From contig JAAHII010000001.1 of the NCBI GenBank assembly GCA_010671905.1, forward strand, positions 6,472,026-6,536,025: a DNA stretch of 64,000 nt, written 5' to 3'. Positions 1 through 9,000 of this stretch are shown here, one piece after another; the stretch's first letter is position 1, and each line of letters starts with the position of its first letter. The DNA comes from Leptolyngbya sp. SIOISBB. Lineage in GTDB: Bacteria; Cyanobacteriota; Cyanobacteriia; Phormidesmidales; Phormidesmidaceae. The notes under the pieces are model-generated. The model saw only the letters and a program-made list of their open reading frames with translations. It was not told where the DNA came from and made no database searches. The translations under genes were made by a program, and so were the position numbers.

Positions 1-35
1 TTTACTGGTCTCTAGGGAGCCACTTCACAAGAATC

Positions 36-338
36 ATGTTGCACGCTCTTTACATCATTGCATTCGCCGTTTTGTCGGTGTTGGCCATCAGTAACTTGAT
101 TCGCAACATCGTCATGTTTGGTACCGAACCTCGTCGCGGCCCGCGTAACTCAGGATTTGGTAACGGCCCGGCGAATGATTCGAACCGCTCGGTCCCCCAT
201 CCCGAAATGCTGGATGAAGATGGTCGAGTATTGGATGAGCCGTTGCTGGTCATGAAATCAATTTCGTTAGAAGATGCCCGCGAGCAGTTAGATGCCCTCT
301 ACGAAGGCAACTCTGATGGCTCATCTGATGAAGACTGA
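36..338 (+). CDS. DUF2973-type small membrane protein
   Basis: This 100-residue protein opens with one hydrophobic helix (about residues 3-24, ending in SNLIRNIVMFG). A Pro/Gly/Asn-rich linker follows, then an acidic tail ending in SDEDD-like residues. The N-terminal helix and the LIRN turn match my recollection of the cyanobacterial DUF2973 family, whose function is unknown. One membrane segment with a cytoplasmic acidic tail is the likely topology. It stands alone on the plus strand, and a long stem-loop lies 36 bp behind its stop. The first ATG was kept because the helix starts directly after it. Confidence 0.8.
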   Translation: MLHALYIIAFAVLSVLAISNLIRNIVMFGTEPRRGPRNSGFGNGPANDSNRSVPHPEMLDEDGRVLDEPLLVMKSISLEDAREQLDALYEGNSDGSSDED

Positions 339-373
339 TCAAACGGTGCAATCCACGCTGACGTCCTGACTCT

Positions 374-422
374 GTGGGCACAGAACAGTGAGTTTTCAAT
401 CAAACGCGCTGTTTTGTGCCAC
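374..422 (+). terminator. stem-loop behind the DUF2973 gene
   Basis: The arms GTGGGCACAGAACAG and CTGTTTTGTGCCAC pair over about 15 positions with G-U pairs and one bulge, around a loop of roughly 17 bases. It lies 36 bp behind the stop codon. No strong T-run follows, so it may be a terminator or an mRNA 3'-end protector. Confidence 0.4.
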
Positions 423-793
423 TCCTCAGACCAGGGGTTTCAACCCTCCTAGTACACAACGGCGTAAATTTCCGTACCCTTTGTGATGAACAAGGGGCCA
501 GGGGAGCAAGGGGGGAGCGGATTCCGGAGGGGGCTCACGACTTGTGCCATAGAGGACTAGGTCGAGCTGACTTTTCCCGTTATCTTTTTGGGAGAAAAAT
601 TTCGGAAGGATTTGATCACCCTGGAAGCCTAAAGGCTGGTTGGCAATTCTCAGTAGACATTTCTTGTTGCAAATTACCTTTGCTCCCAGAATCCTTGGTA
701 TTTGGTCGTCCTAGGGCTTAGCAGGAAAAGTTGGCTAGGTCGAGGGCCTGAGAATTTAGTTTTGAAAGGCTGCTCTAAATAAACTTTTGGAGC
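423..793. other. gene-free stretch
   Basis: About 370 bp separate the DUF2973 stem-loop from the end of the next gene. A 101-codon open frame on the plus strand (416-721) has no family-like features, no ribosome binding site and an odd composition, so I do not call it. No RNA gene or repeat is visible. Confidence 0.5.
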
Positions 794-1336
794 CTAAAGA
801 GAACGTCCGATACCGAGTTGAAAGGTCATGGGTCGCTCTCCATCGGCTTGGGTATTGATGCCGTACTGGGTATTTCCGTAAATTATCGTGCCAGGGAGCA
901 GCTCCGCTTCCGCTCCTGCCGAGAGGACAAACCCGTTTTGGTCGCCAATTTCAGTGCCTTGAGCTTGACCGTTGATGATCGCATAGCCGCCACCGAAGTA
1001 AACATTGGCCCTTTCCATCACCGAGATGTCGTAAGTCACACTCGGGATAATAGCCGCCGCTTCGTCATCAAGATACACATTCCCTCGCAATGAAAAGGCT
1101 GAGCCTTCGAGATCTAGACGGCCTTGATACTTTAAGGGTTCAGTACCAGAGAGTTGTGTGGCCTCTGGCAATAAATCCAGGGGGGTCGCTGCTGGATGCT
1201 CTAACATTGCAGGCAAACCATCCTCGACAGAGGTGCCTAGATAACTACCTTCTAACTGGGCTTGGACGGCTGTGGGAAATAGCAGAAATATTGCCGAAAG
1301 CCCGATTCCCCAAGGTACTATTGCTCGCATCAGCAT
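794..1336 (-). CDS. outer-membrane beta-barrel-like exported protein
   Basis: This 180-residue protein has a clear signal peptide (MRAIVPWG start, hydrophobic stretch IGLSAIFLLFPTAV, cleavage near AVQA-Q). The second half alternates short amphipathic strands (NVYFGGGYAII, GFVLSAGAEAELL, IIYGNTQYGIN) and ends in a strand with terminal Leu. That resembles the small porin-like proteins of cyanobacterial outer membranes. A start at the third codon (also Met) is equally possible. No operon partner is present. The barrel assignment rests on pattern only, and the function is unknown. Confidence 0.65.
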   Translation of the reverse strand: MLMRAIVPWGIGLSAIFLLFPTAVQAQLEGSYLGTSVEDGLPAMLEHPAATPLDLLPEATQLSGTEPLKYQGRLDLEGSAFSLRGNVYLDDEAAAIIPSVTYDISVMERANVYFGGGYAIINGQAQGTEIGDQNGFVLSAGAEAELLPGTIIYGNTQYGINTQADGERPMTFQLGIGRSL

Positions 1337-1741
1337 TCAGATCCCTAATGAATCATTCCTGAATTCCATGGTGCGGAACTTCTTTGGCAGGAAGTCGTCA
1401 TCTGTGCCACTTTGCAAGAGTGGTCTTGGCCCAATCAAGCCGCTGCTTGCCCGCCTAGCGAAACAAATTAAGGCGAAAGTCCTCTTGCCAATGGCCAGTG
1501 TTTTTAGGGCAGCTTTGCAGCGGACAGGAAATATCGCAATGTGTGGATCAGTGAGAACGATGCAAAGTGCTGCAATGCTTAGCCAGAGATACCTTCATCT
1601 CTGGTCTGTATAGGGCTGTCTCCTTCCCGCAGGGGGTTCGGCGTTTTGCGGTGGTCGCTCTTTTCCGCCTAGCAATACCTACCATCGTGTTTCTACCTCA
1701 AATAGCTTGAGGGGTTACCAAGAGAATTTGGACAACTATTC
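1337..1741. other. gene-free stretch
   Basis: About 400 bp lie between two minus-strand genes and should hold the promoter of the barrel protein. The plus-strand open frame at 1272-1613 is largely antisense to that gene's signal peptide and is not supported. I see no repeats or RNA genes. Confidence 0.45.
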
Positions 1742-2338
1742 TCAATGAAAAAATATCAGCTCTCTTCGGTAGATATGAATGCGGCCAGTGCCAATGCGCT
1801 GAAAGCGAGGATTTTCACCGGCGGGGGCGGCAGTGACGTCATACAGGTAGACGCCATCCCAACGGGGATTACGCACCAGATCAAGAGCGAAGGTGAGCAG
1901 CCGACCGGGTTCAGCGGGCTCTGCTAAGCGAATGGTGAGGGTTTGCGTGTCATCGTCAAAGTCAGCCGCAGCAACTGAATACTCAGGCCCACGATCGCGC
2001 CGAGTGCCTTCGAATACCCTGATGTTATCGGTCCGATAATTCAGTCGCGTAAAGCGACCCTCGATTAATGAAACGGTTAGGGTCTCTAAAGATTCGCCAG
2101 CTTCGGGCAGCAGATTGACCGTGACGTAATAAGTCGGATGTCTTTCGTAGGTATAGGTGTCGAGGGTGACAAAGTCAGCTAATCGTGGCGGACTGTTAAA
2201 GGCCGTCGTCCCATCCGCCAACTGTACAGCCGCTGTCGGCAACCGGTGGGAGATAATCGTGCCGAAGCAGGTCGCACTAGCCAGGCCTAAAGCCAGCAGC
2301 GATCGCCGCCCCATCTTTTGGCTCCAGAGTTTTATCAT
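1742..2338 (-). CDS. DUF2808 exported protein
   Basis: The start was set at the ATG at 2338 because AGGAG lies about 6 bases upstream of it. The open frame reaches a few codons further to 2353, but that ATG overlaps the ribosome binding site. The product has 198 residues with a twin-arginine-like basic start (GRRSLLALGLASATCFG), so it is probably exported. The body (FVTLDTYTYERHPTYYVTVNLL, then NIRVFEG and WDGVYLYDV) matches the cyanobacterial DUF2808 family, which has no known function. These proteins are thought to be periplasmic beta-rich domains. No partner gene is adjacent. Confidence 0.8.
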   Translation of the reverse strand: MIKLWSQKMGRRSLLALGLASATCFGTIISHRLPTAAVQLADGTTAFNSPPRLADFVTLDTYTYERHPTYYVTVNLLPEAGESLETLTVSLIEGRFTRLNYRTDNIRVFEGTRRDRGPEYSVAAADFDDDTQTLTIRLAEPAEPGRLLTFALDLVRNPRWDGVYLYDVTAAPAGENPRFQRIGTGRIHIYRRELIFFH

Positions 2339-2481
2339 GACGCTCCTAAACATTGATGGCTTAGTGCTGTCACCCCAATATCTCTAGCTTAGGAGTTTCG
2401 CCAAGATTCGTGACTCATTTGTGGCAAGTATTCACGTACAGAGTAGACAGTGACCGCTCATAGACGACAAGCACCCGCTTC

Positions 2482-3804
2482 TTAGGATGTTTGATTCAGC
2501 TTCTGGGGGTTTAGTTCCGACCGGGCCAGCGCGTCATTAAACTGCAAAACGAGTTGCGCCAGCTTTTGCGCAGCCCCCGGTTCACCTCTCACTTGCTGTA
2601 AATCGTGGCGCATCTGCTGGAGCTGCTCTGGATGATCAAGATAGTTGAGGACGCGATCGCCGACCTCTTTGGCCGTCAACCGTCCCAACAGTTCGGGTAC
2701 GACTTCTCGCTGCGCCCAAATATTAGGCCAGGCAAATAGCTTTTGGCGACGCGACAAATAAGCCAAAAACAAGCGGTTAATCAAAATGTTCAACGGCTTG
2801 CCCACCAGCGGCAAAGCCACCACTAACCCCAAAATGCCATCCCAGGCATTCATTGCCTCTAGCTGTTGCGTGGGTATCAAGACCATCATCGGCACAGCTA
2901 AGGCCCCGAGTTCGGCAGTATTGGCTCCCACGGTGGTCAGACACAGTTGACACTGGCTCGTCACCGCATGGGCTGGGAACGACTGCCAGAAAAAGATTTG
3001 GGTGCCTTGGGCCGTTTTGAGATATGGCAGATCAGCTTCCTCCGGTGTGATCAGAGTTGCGGTCGGAGCCTCAAAAACAGCATGAAAGGGGTTTTGGGCT
3101 GGATCAGCGTAGGTCATCAAGGTGGACAGATCTACTGTAGGAGCGACCGGGATGACAAATTTCACCTGGGGCCGACGCTGGTGAATGTAATCGACGATCG
3201 CTAGCAATAGGGGCATGCCTTGAGTCAGTTTGGCCCGTTTAGAACCAGGCAGTAGTCCCATCAGCAGGGTATCGTCCGTTAAGCCCAACTGCTGGGCGGC
3301 GGCGGCTTGTCCCGCCAAGGTGTTTTGGCCGTCAGCCATCAAATCACCCACCACGGTAAATTTCTGGCGATGACGCTCAGGGGCTTGATCGACCAAGATC
3401 TGATTCATCACGCCAAAGGCATCGACCCAGCGGGTCCAATTGGTGAACCATTCGGCATAAATAACTGTTTTGTAGCCCAAATGCCGACCCACGATCACGG
3501 GGTAAATCTGGTCGCCGCCGAGAAAAAGGACAACGCCGCGATCGCGCCAGTCCCAATTGTCAGCGGTTTTGCCCCGGAGCAAAAAGGGCCAAAAATGCTG
3601 CGCTGCCTGGACGCGATCGACTTCCGGATATTGACGGGCAATCTCGGCCTCGCGCCCTGTCGCGTTCGGGCAGGGAGATAGCACCACGGAAATCCGTAGA
3701 TTAGCTGTGTCCGCCACCTGCGATCGCAGGGCCACCACCACCGGCTTGACCCACGTGGTAATCTCGCCCGGCCCATTGGCTAAAATCACGACGTCCATCG
3801 CCAT
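2482..3804 (-). CDS. lipid-A-disaccharide synthase-related protein
   Basis: This 440-residue protein begins with the motif VVILANGPGEITTWVKP and continues with a GT-B-like two-domain layout (PGSKRAKL near residue 186, then TTVGANTAELGAL). This is the cyanobacterial family related to LpxB, the lipid A disaccharide synthase, but distinct from true LpxB. Its substrate is not known. Involvement in envelope glycolipid or polysaccharide synthesis is inferred from the fold. GGAG lies about 10 bases upstream of the ATG, and a second in-frame ATG two codons later could also serve. It is a single gene, with unrelated proteins on both sides. Confidence 0.8.
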   Translation of the reverse strand: MAMDVVILANGPGEITTWVKPVVVALRSQVADTANLRISVVLSPCPNATGREAEIARQYPEVDRVQAAQHFWPFLLRGKTADNWDWRDRGVVLFLGGDQIYPVIVGRHLGYKTVIYAEWFTNWTRWVDAFGVMNQILVDQAPERHRQKFTVVGDLMADGQNTLAGQAAAAQQLGLTDDTLLMGLLPGSKRAKLTQGMPLLLAIVDYIHQRRPQVKFVIPVAPTVDLSTLMTYADPAQNPFHAVFEAPTATLITPEEADLPYLKTAQGTQIFFWQSFPAHAVTSQCQLCLTTVGANTAELGALAVPMMVLIPTQQLEAMNAWDGILGLVVALPLVGKPLNILINRLFLAYLSRRQKLFAWPNIWAQREVVPELLGRLTAKEVGDRVLNYLDHPEQLQQMRHDLQQVRGEPGAAQKLAQLVLQFNDALARSELNPQKLNQTS

Positions 3805-4220
3805 TGCTCACTCGCTCCGAAACTCAAAGATGTCTGAAACTGGACTGTGCCCCCGACACTTACCGTTAACGGTATCGCTCAATAGCGTGGGAAAGCCGCT
3901 CTTGTTTCGCTTCTGATAAGGATGTTTTAAGGGGGTGCCTGACGTCGCCAAGGTCACCCCAGTCCATCAGGCCAGGGCAACAACCCCCAAATTCACCGTG
4001 GTGGCTTCTGCGTCGTTCCGGTAGCCAAACATTGGCTTAGAGAGCTTCTCAAACACCCTTCAAGGCAATCTAACCTCCCCCAATCAACAAGCGATTGCCT
4101 TCATCTTCTTCTCTTGAATTTTAAGGGGCTGCAATTTTACAAAACCTTTACGTATTTGCCGCGCACTTGTTGTATGATTAATGCATTGCAATTCGATACC
4201 TCGATACCTAAGTATCTACT
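3805..4220. other. gene-free stretch
   Basis: About 415 bp lie upstream of the duplicated ankyrin locus. It contains a weak inverted repeat (GGGGTG at about 3932, CACCCC at about 3955) and turns AT-rich near 4100, as does the accessory region that follows. No coding sequence is supported. Confidence 0.4.
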
Positions 4221-4868
4221 GAGAGAACATACCCTTCACTGTCCAGGGACTCTCACCCATAGCCCCCAAATTAAATCAACAAGGTTGTCCTTAGCACTTT
4301 GCTTGCATCACTACAACTCTTTGTGCGCAGTGTTACAACAGGGACACTCTTCAGTGAATTTAGCTGACCCGATTAAGGGCAGGAATTATCAAGATGCAAG
4401 GATCTCATAAGATCGCAGTCATCATTGCTTTATCGACAGCAGGTTTTTATTGTTACCGCTGGGATGTTTTAAGTGTGGTGGACATGAGTCCGCTGTAGAG
4501 TGCTTGTGAACGTGTGGAAGGCCTGGGAGCCTAGTCTGAATACCATGTGAGAGCAACCCTTCATTTCCCAGAGGCTCTCACTTCCACCCCCAAGCTAAAT
4601 CGATAAGATTGTTCTTGGCACTTTACTTGCGCCACTACGACGCTTTGCGCGCAGTGCTGCCACGGGGACGTTCTGCAAAGAATTTAGCTGACCCGATTAA
4701 GGGCAGGAATTATCAAGATGCGCAGGCCATATAAAATCGCGGCCATCATCATTGCTTTAGCGACAGCAGTAGGCTTTTATCGTTACCGCTGGGGCGTTTT
4801 AGGTGTCGTGGGCATTGGCCCGCCGCAGAGCGCCTGTAAAAGTGTGAAAGCTCTGGAAACCTACCTGA
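4221..4868 (+). repeat. tandem duplication of the ankyrin gene's 5' region (two diverged copies, period 324 bp)
   Basis: Copy 1 (about 4221-4543) and copy 2 (about 4548-4868) align along their length. Both contain TTTAGCTGACCCGATTAAGG followed by GCAGGAATTATCAAGATG at the same offset. The two start codons (4394 and 4718) are 324 bp apart. Copy 2 includes the start of the intact ankyrin gene, and copy 1 holds its decayed counterpart. They have diverged by many substitutions, so the duplication is not recent. Confidence 0.85.
4394..4540 (+). pseudogene. dead 5' copy of the ankyrin-repeat gene
   Basis: The frame starting at ATG 4394 reads MQGSHKIAVIIALSTAGFYC, parallel to the intact gene's MRRPYKIAAIIIALATAVGF. 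It ends after 34 codons at TAG (4496-4498), where the intact copy has CAG, a single C-to-T nonsense change. Further homology (SAC, then LG) continues past the stop to a second TAG at the position of TAC in the intact copy. The rest of the gene is absent, so this is a truncated and inactivated duplicate. Confidence 0.8.
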
Positions 4869-5680
4869 ATACTGGCGGCGACCCATCAGCCTATCTGTGG
4901 CGCACGCCATTGATCATGTGCGCAGCGGAAGCAGGAAATGAGACTGTAGTCGCTGAGCTTATTGAGGCTGGTGCTGATGTTAATGCGCAATTAGCCCCAC
5001 CCAGAATACTGCCCATATATGCCAGCGATACAGATACAACTGCTTTATACGTAGCCGTCAGAGACGATCACCAAGGAATGGTGAAATTGCTAGTCGATAA
5101 TGGAGCCGATATTAACTTGGCTGCTCGCCTTATTAGTAACTCACCACTCAACTTGGCAGTGTCTCTTGGTCGGCCTAAAAGCTTGCGAGTCTTTCTTAAT
5201 TCAGATATTGATAACTACGAGTTTGATTCCGGCAGCCTCTCAAGCGCGGCACGTCAAGGCCATTTAGAAATTTTTGAAATACTGATAGGGCAAGGATTTG
5301 AACTTGAGAGCGGATACAAAAATGCATTAGGAAGCGCTACCAGGAGCAACCAGCTGAATGTTGTGAAGTTCTTGATTGCTAATGATGTAGAAATATCTGA
5401 CAGCCTTCATCTTGCTATCCAAAGCAAGAGTCTCGAAATGTTGGAGTTTTTAATAAGTACTGGAAGTGACGTTAATGCAATAAATAGGGAGGGAGATGCT
5501 CCACTTCATCTCACTGCCACTAGAGGGCTGGCCGAGGCTGCAAAGACTTTAGCTGATAACGGAGCTGATATCAATCTTGAGAATGCTGAAGGCCAAACGC
5601 CATTAGATTTAGCAGTTTCTCAAGGTAATCAGGAAATAGAAGAATTTTTGAGATCACAAGGAGGTGTCATGTCAGAATAA
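4718..5680 (+). CDS. membrane-anchored ankyrin-repeat protein
   Basis: This 320-residue protein has an N-terminal basic start and hydrophobic helix (KIAAIIIALATAVGFY), a signal anchor or signal peptide. About eight ankyrin-type repeats follow from residue 65 to the end. The clearest are TPLIMCAAEAGNETVVAELI, GADVNA, TALYVAVRDDHQGMVKLLVD, LHLAIQSKSLEMLEFLIS and TPLDLAVSQGNQEIEEFL. Ankyrin domains bind other proteins, and here the repeats would face the periplasm or outside. The gene is AT-richer than the surrounding core genes from about 4950 on. A truncated copy lies directly upstream, and the next gene is the giant RTX protein. Its partner is unknown. Confidence 0.85.
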   Translation: MRRPYKIAAIIIALATAVGFYRYRWGVLGVVGIGPPQSACKSVKALETYLNTGGDPSAYLWRTPLIMCAAEAGNETVVAELIEAGADVNAQLAPPRILPIYASDTDTTALYVAVRDDHQGMVKLLVDNGADINLAARLISNSPLNLAVSLGRPKSLRVFLNSDIDNYEFDSGSLSSAARQGHLEIFEILIGQGFELESGYKNALGSATRSNQLNVVKFLIANDVEISDSLHLAIQSKSLEMLEFLISTGSDVNAINREGDAPLHLTATRGLAEAAKTLADNGADINLENAEGQTPLDLAVSQGNQEIEEFLRSQGGVMSE

Positions 5681-6028
5681 TTTCTAGAATGTCTAGCTTT
5701 TAATCTCAAACAAAGCTCAAGAAATTTTGAGAGATGTGTACATAGAATTTTTGGAGTTTCCTGACAAGAATCTTCCCCTACATAAAGAATTCTGAAGTCA
5801 AATTCCATCATTACACGTCCATTTGCTATCAAGCCCCAACCTCCCAAATCTTTTGCCTTACTACCTCCATAAAAAGGCTTGAAGTAGTAACAGGTTTTTC
5901 GAGATCTAAAAATAATCATCGGTTGATGAGGAACTAGCCTCAAAGACCAATGTCAAGCTTGGTTGATTTTGCCAGGAAAAGGTTTCCTGAGTACAAGTTC
6001 TGCATACCCACTTTAAGGATTACGAGTC
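5681..6028. other. gene-free stretch before the giant RTX gene
   Basis: These 348 AT-rich bp lie between the ankyrin and RTX genes. A minus-strand open frame (5629-5943) runs into the ankyrin gene's 3' end. Its first 60 codons have a protein-like composition (DLGGWGLIANGRVMMEFDF), so it could be a remnant, but I cannot assign it. The bases just before the RTX start (TTAAGGATTACGAGTC) include a plausible AAGGA ribosome binding site. Confidence 0.4.
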
Positions 6029-9000
6029 ATGGGACAACTGTTTGGATTTAATAGAGTAGCGAGTGAAGAAGTTCGAGCATTGATGTTGATGTCAAGGCAG
6101 CTATATGAACCTATTCCATCTAATACTATTGATGTGAATAATGATGGGCAGGAGGAATGGGAAAACATAACAGGAGAAATTGGCATCGATAGCGCGTTTC
6201 TCAATTCACAAAATTCGAGATACGAGAAAGAGTCTAATTTTTTCGGATTCACTGGAACTGTCGGTGAGACATCCGTGTATAGAAGGGGGTCGACAATAGC
6301 CTTAGCTTTTCAAGGGACAGGTGATGCTGCAGATGCCAACTTCTACTTGTCAGGCATTCAAGATAATCGCTTGAATAACCCAAATGCCAAAGTTCCTCTA
6401 GACGCTGCTGATGAAGAACTAAAAAATCTCTTTAAAGAGCTTGTCTTACCCTTTTTACAGTATGTAGATGATCCAAATAACAACATCAATAAAGTCCTTT
6501 TGACAGGGCACAGTATTGGCGCAAGCTTTGCTGAAAGATTAATGGATATCAACTTTGCAGGCAGAGATGACTTCACTGCGGTCACGTTTGCATCACCCAG
6601 CCTAAATGTATCACCCAGCTCAAACGGTAACAGCAGAATTTTACACATAGGTAATGAAAATGACTTCGTCTACGGAATTGCTAGACCGTTTGGAACAGCA
6701 GCTGAGTTCTGGACGACAGGATTAAGCATAGCTTTCAACTCAGCAATACCAGATTTTAATATTCCCCTTCCCGGAACAGATAACCACGATCCACAAGTTT
6801 ATGTGGAGGCGATAGAGGTTCTCTCTACATCTATATTCGCTGATAGCAATGCTAGGACAGTATTTCAAACTGAAATAGTCAACAAACTGCCAGTAACAGA
6901 GTTTGCAAGTGATGAATTTCAAGTAAGTAGCTTACAAGAGGATATTAAACTTCCCGATCTAATTGCTCTTGATGGCAAAGTCTTAATTGCGCTGGATGAT
7001 AATCCTATTGAAATCGGAGGTGGACGTTACCCAAGAGATTCTAGAGTTGATTTTGTTTTGGCAGGAAATGATTATGGAGTCACTGTTGAGGATGGAGTTG
7101 GTGACAATTTTTTTGAAGGGGGAGATCAGAATGACATCGTGCTCGAAAATTCATTTATTTCCTCTGCATTTTTTAGAAGCGGTGACGACATTTTAATTGG
7201 TAATGGAGGGCAAGATATATTATATGGTAATCGCGGAAAAGACATCATTTTTGGCGGTGCTGAGGAAGATCAACTCCATGGTGGCTTTGGCGACGATATT
7301 TTGGTTGGTGGTAACAACAACGATTTTCTGTTTGGAGGTGAAGGCAACGATAAGTTCTTTGGCGGAGATGGAATCGACATCATTTTTGGTGATGATGGTG
7401 AACAAGATATAGCCTACTATTCGGAGGATATAGAAAATTATGACTTCGGTCGCACCTTCGCCAATCTTCAGGCTACAGCTGTTGACCATAATAGGGGTAG
7501 TCAAGCAGATGGAAGAGACATTGTAGATGGTGTAGAGTATGGGTTTTTCAAAAATGGATGGATAAACTTTGACGATCGAGCAATTCACACCAAAAGCAAA
7601 GAAATTTTAGACAATAAGGGATTTATCAGCCTAGAACTGCCGACGCAAACGCTTGACAAAACCGCCAAATACGAACTGACGATTTCTAACTCTGACAATG
7701 GCAAGTCTGGTGGCGGAGCGCAGTTTAACTTTGCTTACATTATTGATGTCTCCGGCAGCATGAGCGGTGCAGACATTCAAGAAGCCAAAAACGCTTACAT
7801 TGCCCTCACCAATTCCCTTAAGGCTCAAGGCATTGCCCAGGTTAGCCGCTTTGCGGTGATTCCGTTCAATAGTGATGCCACTCTGGCTGGCCCGCTGTCT
7901 GCCGACGAAGCCATTACCGCCATCCAGGGGCTCTCGGCTGGCGGCGGCACCAACTTTGATCCGCCCCTAGAACGGGCCAGCGAGTTTTATCGCAACCTGC
8001 CCCCTGCCGACGCCACGAATGTTGCCTTTTTCCTCTCTGATGGCAGTGGTAACTTGACCGCCAGTAACGCTGCTCAGCTCAAAAACTTGGCCGATGTGCG
8101 TGCCTATGCGATTGGCAACGGCAACGTAGATAAGCTCACTACGATCGATTCAGACGGGGATGTGACGACCTTGCCGGACGCGTCTCAACTGTCTCAAGAG
8201 TTGCTCAAATCAACCCTGAAAAAAGAAGACATCGCCAAAGTCGAAATTTTGGTTGCGGATCAGGTCGTCAAGACCATTGACCCCAGCGAGCTTGTGGAAG
8301 GGGCCTTGGGTCTGAGTGTTGAAGGCACCCTCGAAGAATTATCGCTAACGGTGGACTTTGAGAATCAGGTGAGCGCCCAAGTTGTGTTTACAGATGGGGC
8401 ATCTGGGGAGGTCGATAGCTTTGTTAGAAGCGCGCTCTATTCCTACGATCGCCCCCAAGCCCCCGGCACCGCTGGCGATGACGATACGGTATTGCTGCCC
8501 ACCACCCTCAACTTCGATGCGGGCGACGGCAACGACACCGTCGTCGGCAATGGCCTCGCCAACGAAATCATCGGCGGTGCAGGCGACGACACCCTGCGAG
8601 GCGAAGGCGGCGACGATGTCTTTATCCCTGGCAGCGGCAGCCACCGCATCGACGGGGCCGACGGCTACGACGTTGTACGCTATGACCTGCCCAGCTCACT
8701 GTATACCGTGAGTAAAGTCGGGGATTTAGTCACCATTCAAAGTGCTGCAGGCGATATCGATACTCTGACTGATATTGAGCTCATTGGCTTCCAAGATATC
8801 GTTTTGAACGTTGACACCTTGGAAGTAACCGCAAAGTACGAGAACACCCAGCCCCTAGACAATATTGCCAAGATTTCTGACAACCGCTTCGCCGGGTCGA
8901 GTGGCTTATTCAAGCCGGCTCGCGTCGATATTTCTGATGACGGTCGTTTTACCGTATTCTCATCCAGTGACCCACTGACTCCAGACGAATTTGATTATCG

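Noticed and set aside
416-721. 101-codon open frame
   Set aside because: It has no ribosome binding site, no recognisable domain and an atypical composition, and the first part overlaps the stem-loop behind the DUF2973 gene.
1272-1613. 113-codon open frame
   Set aside because: It is antisense to the signal peptide region of the barrel protein at its start and shows no family-like pattern afterwards.
5629-5943. 104-codon minus-strand frame overlapping the ankyrin gene end
   Set aside because: The first half looks somewhat protein-like but there is no start signal, and the second half is antisense to ankyrin repeats. It may be a remnant, but I cannot support it as a gene.
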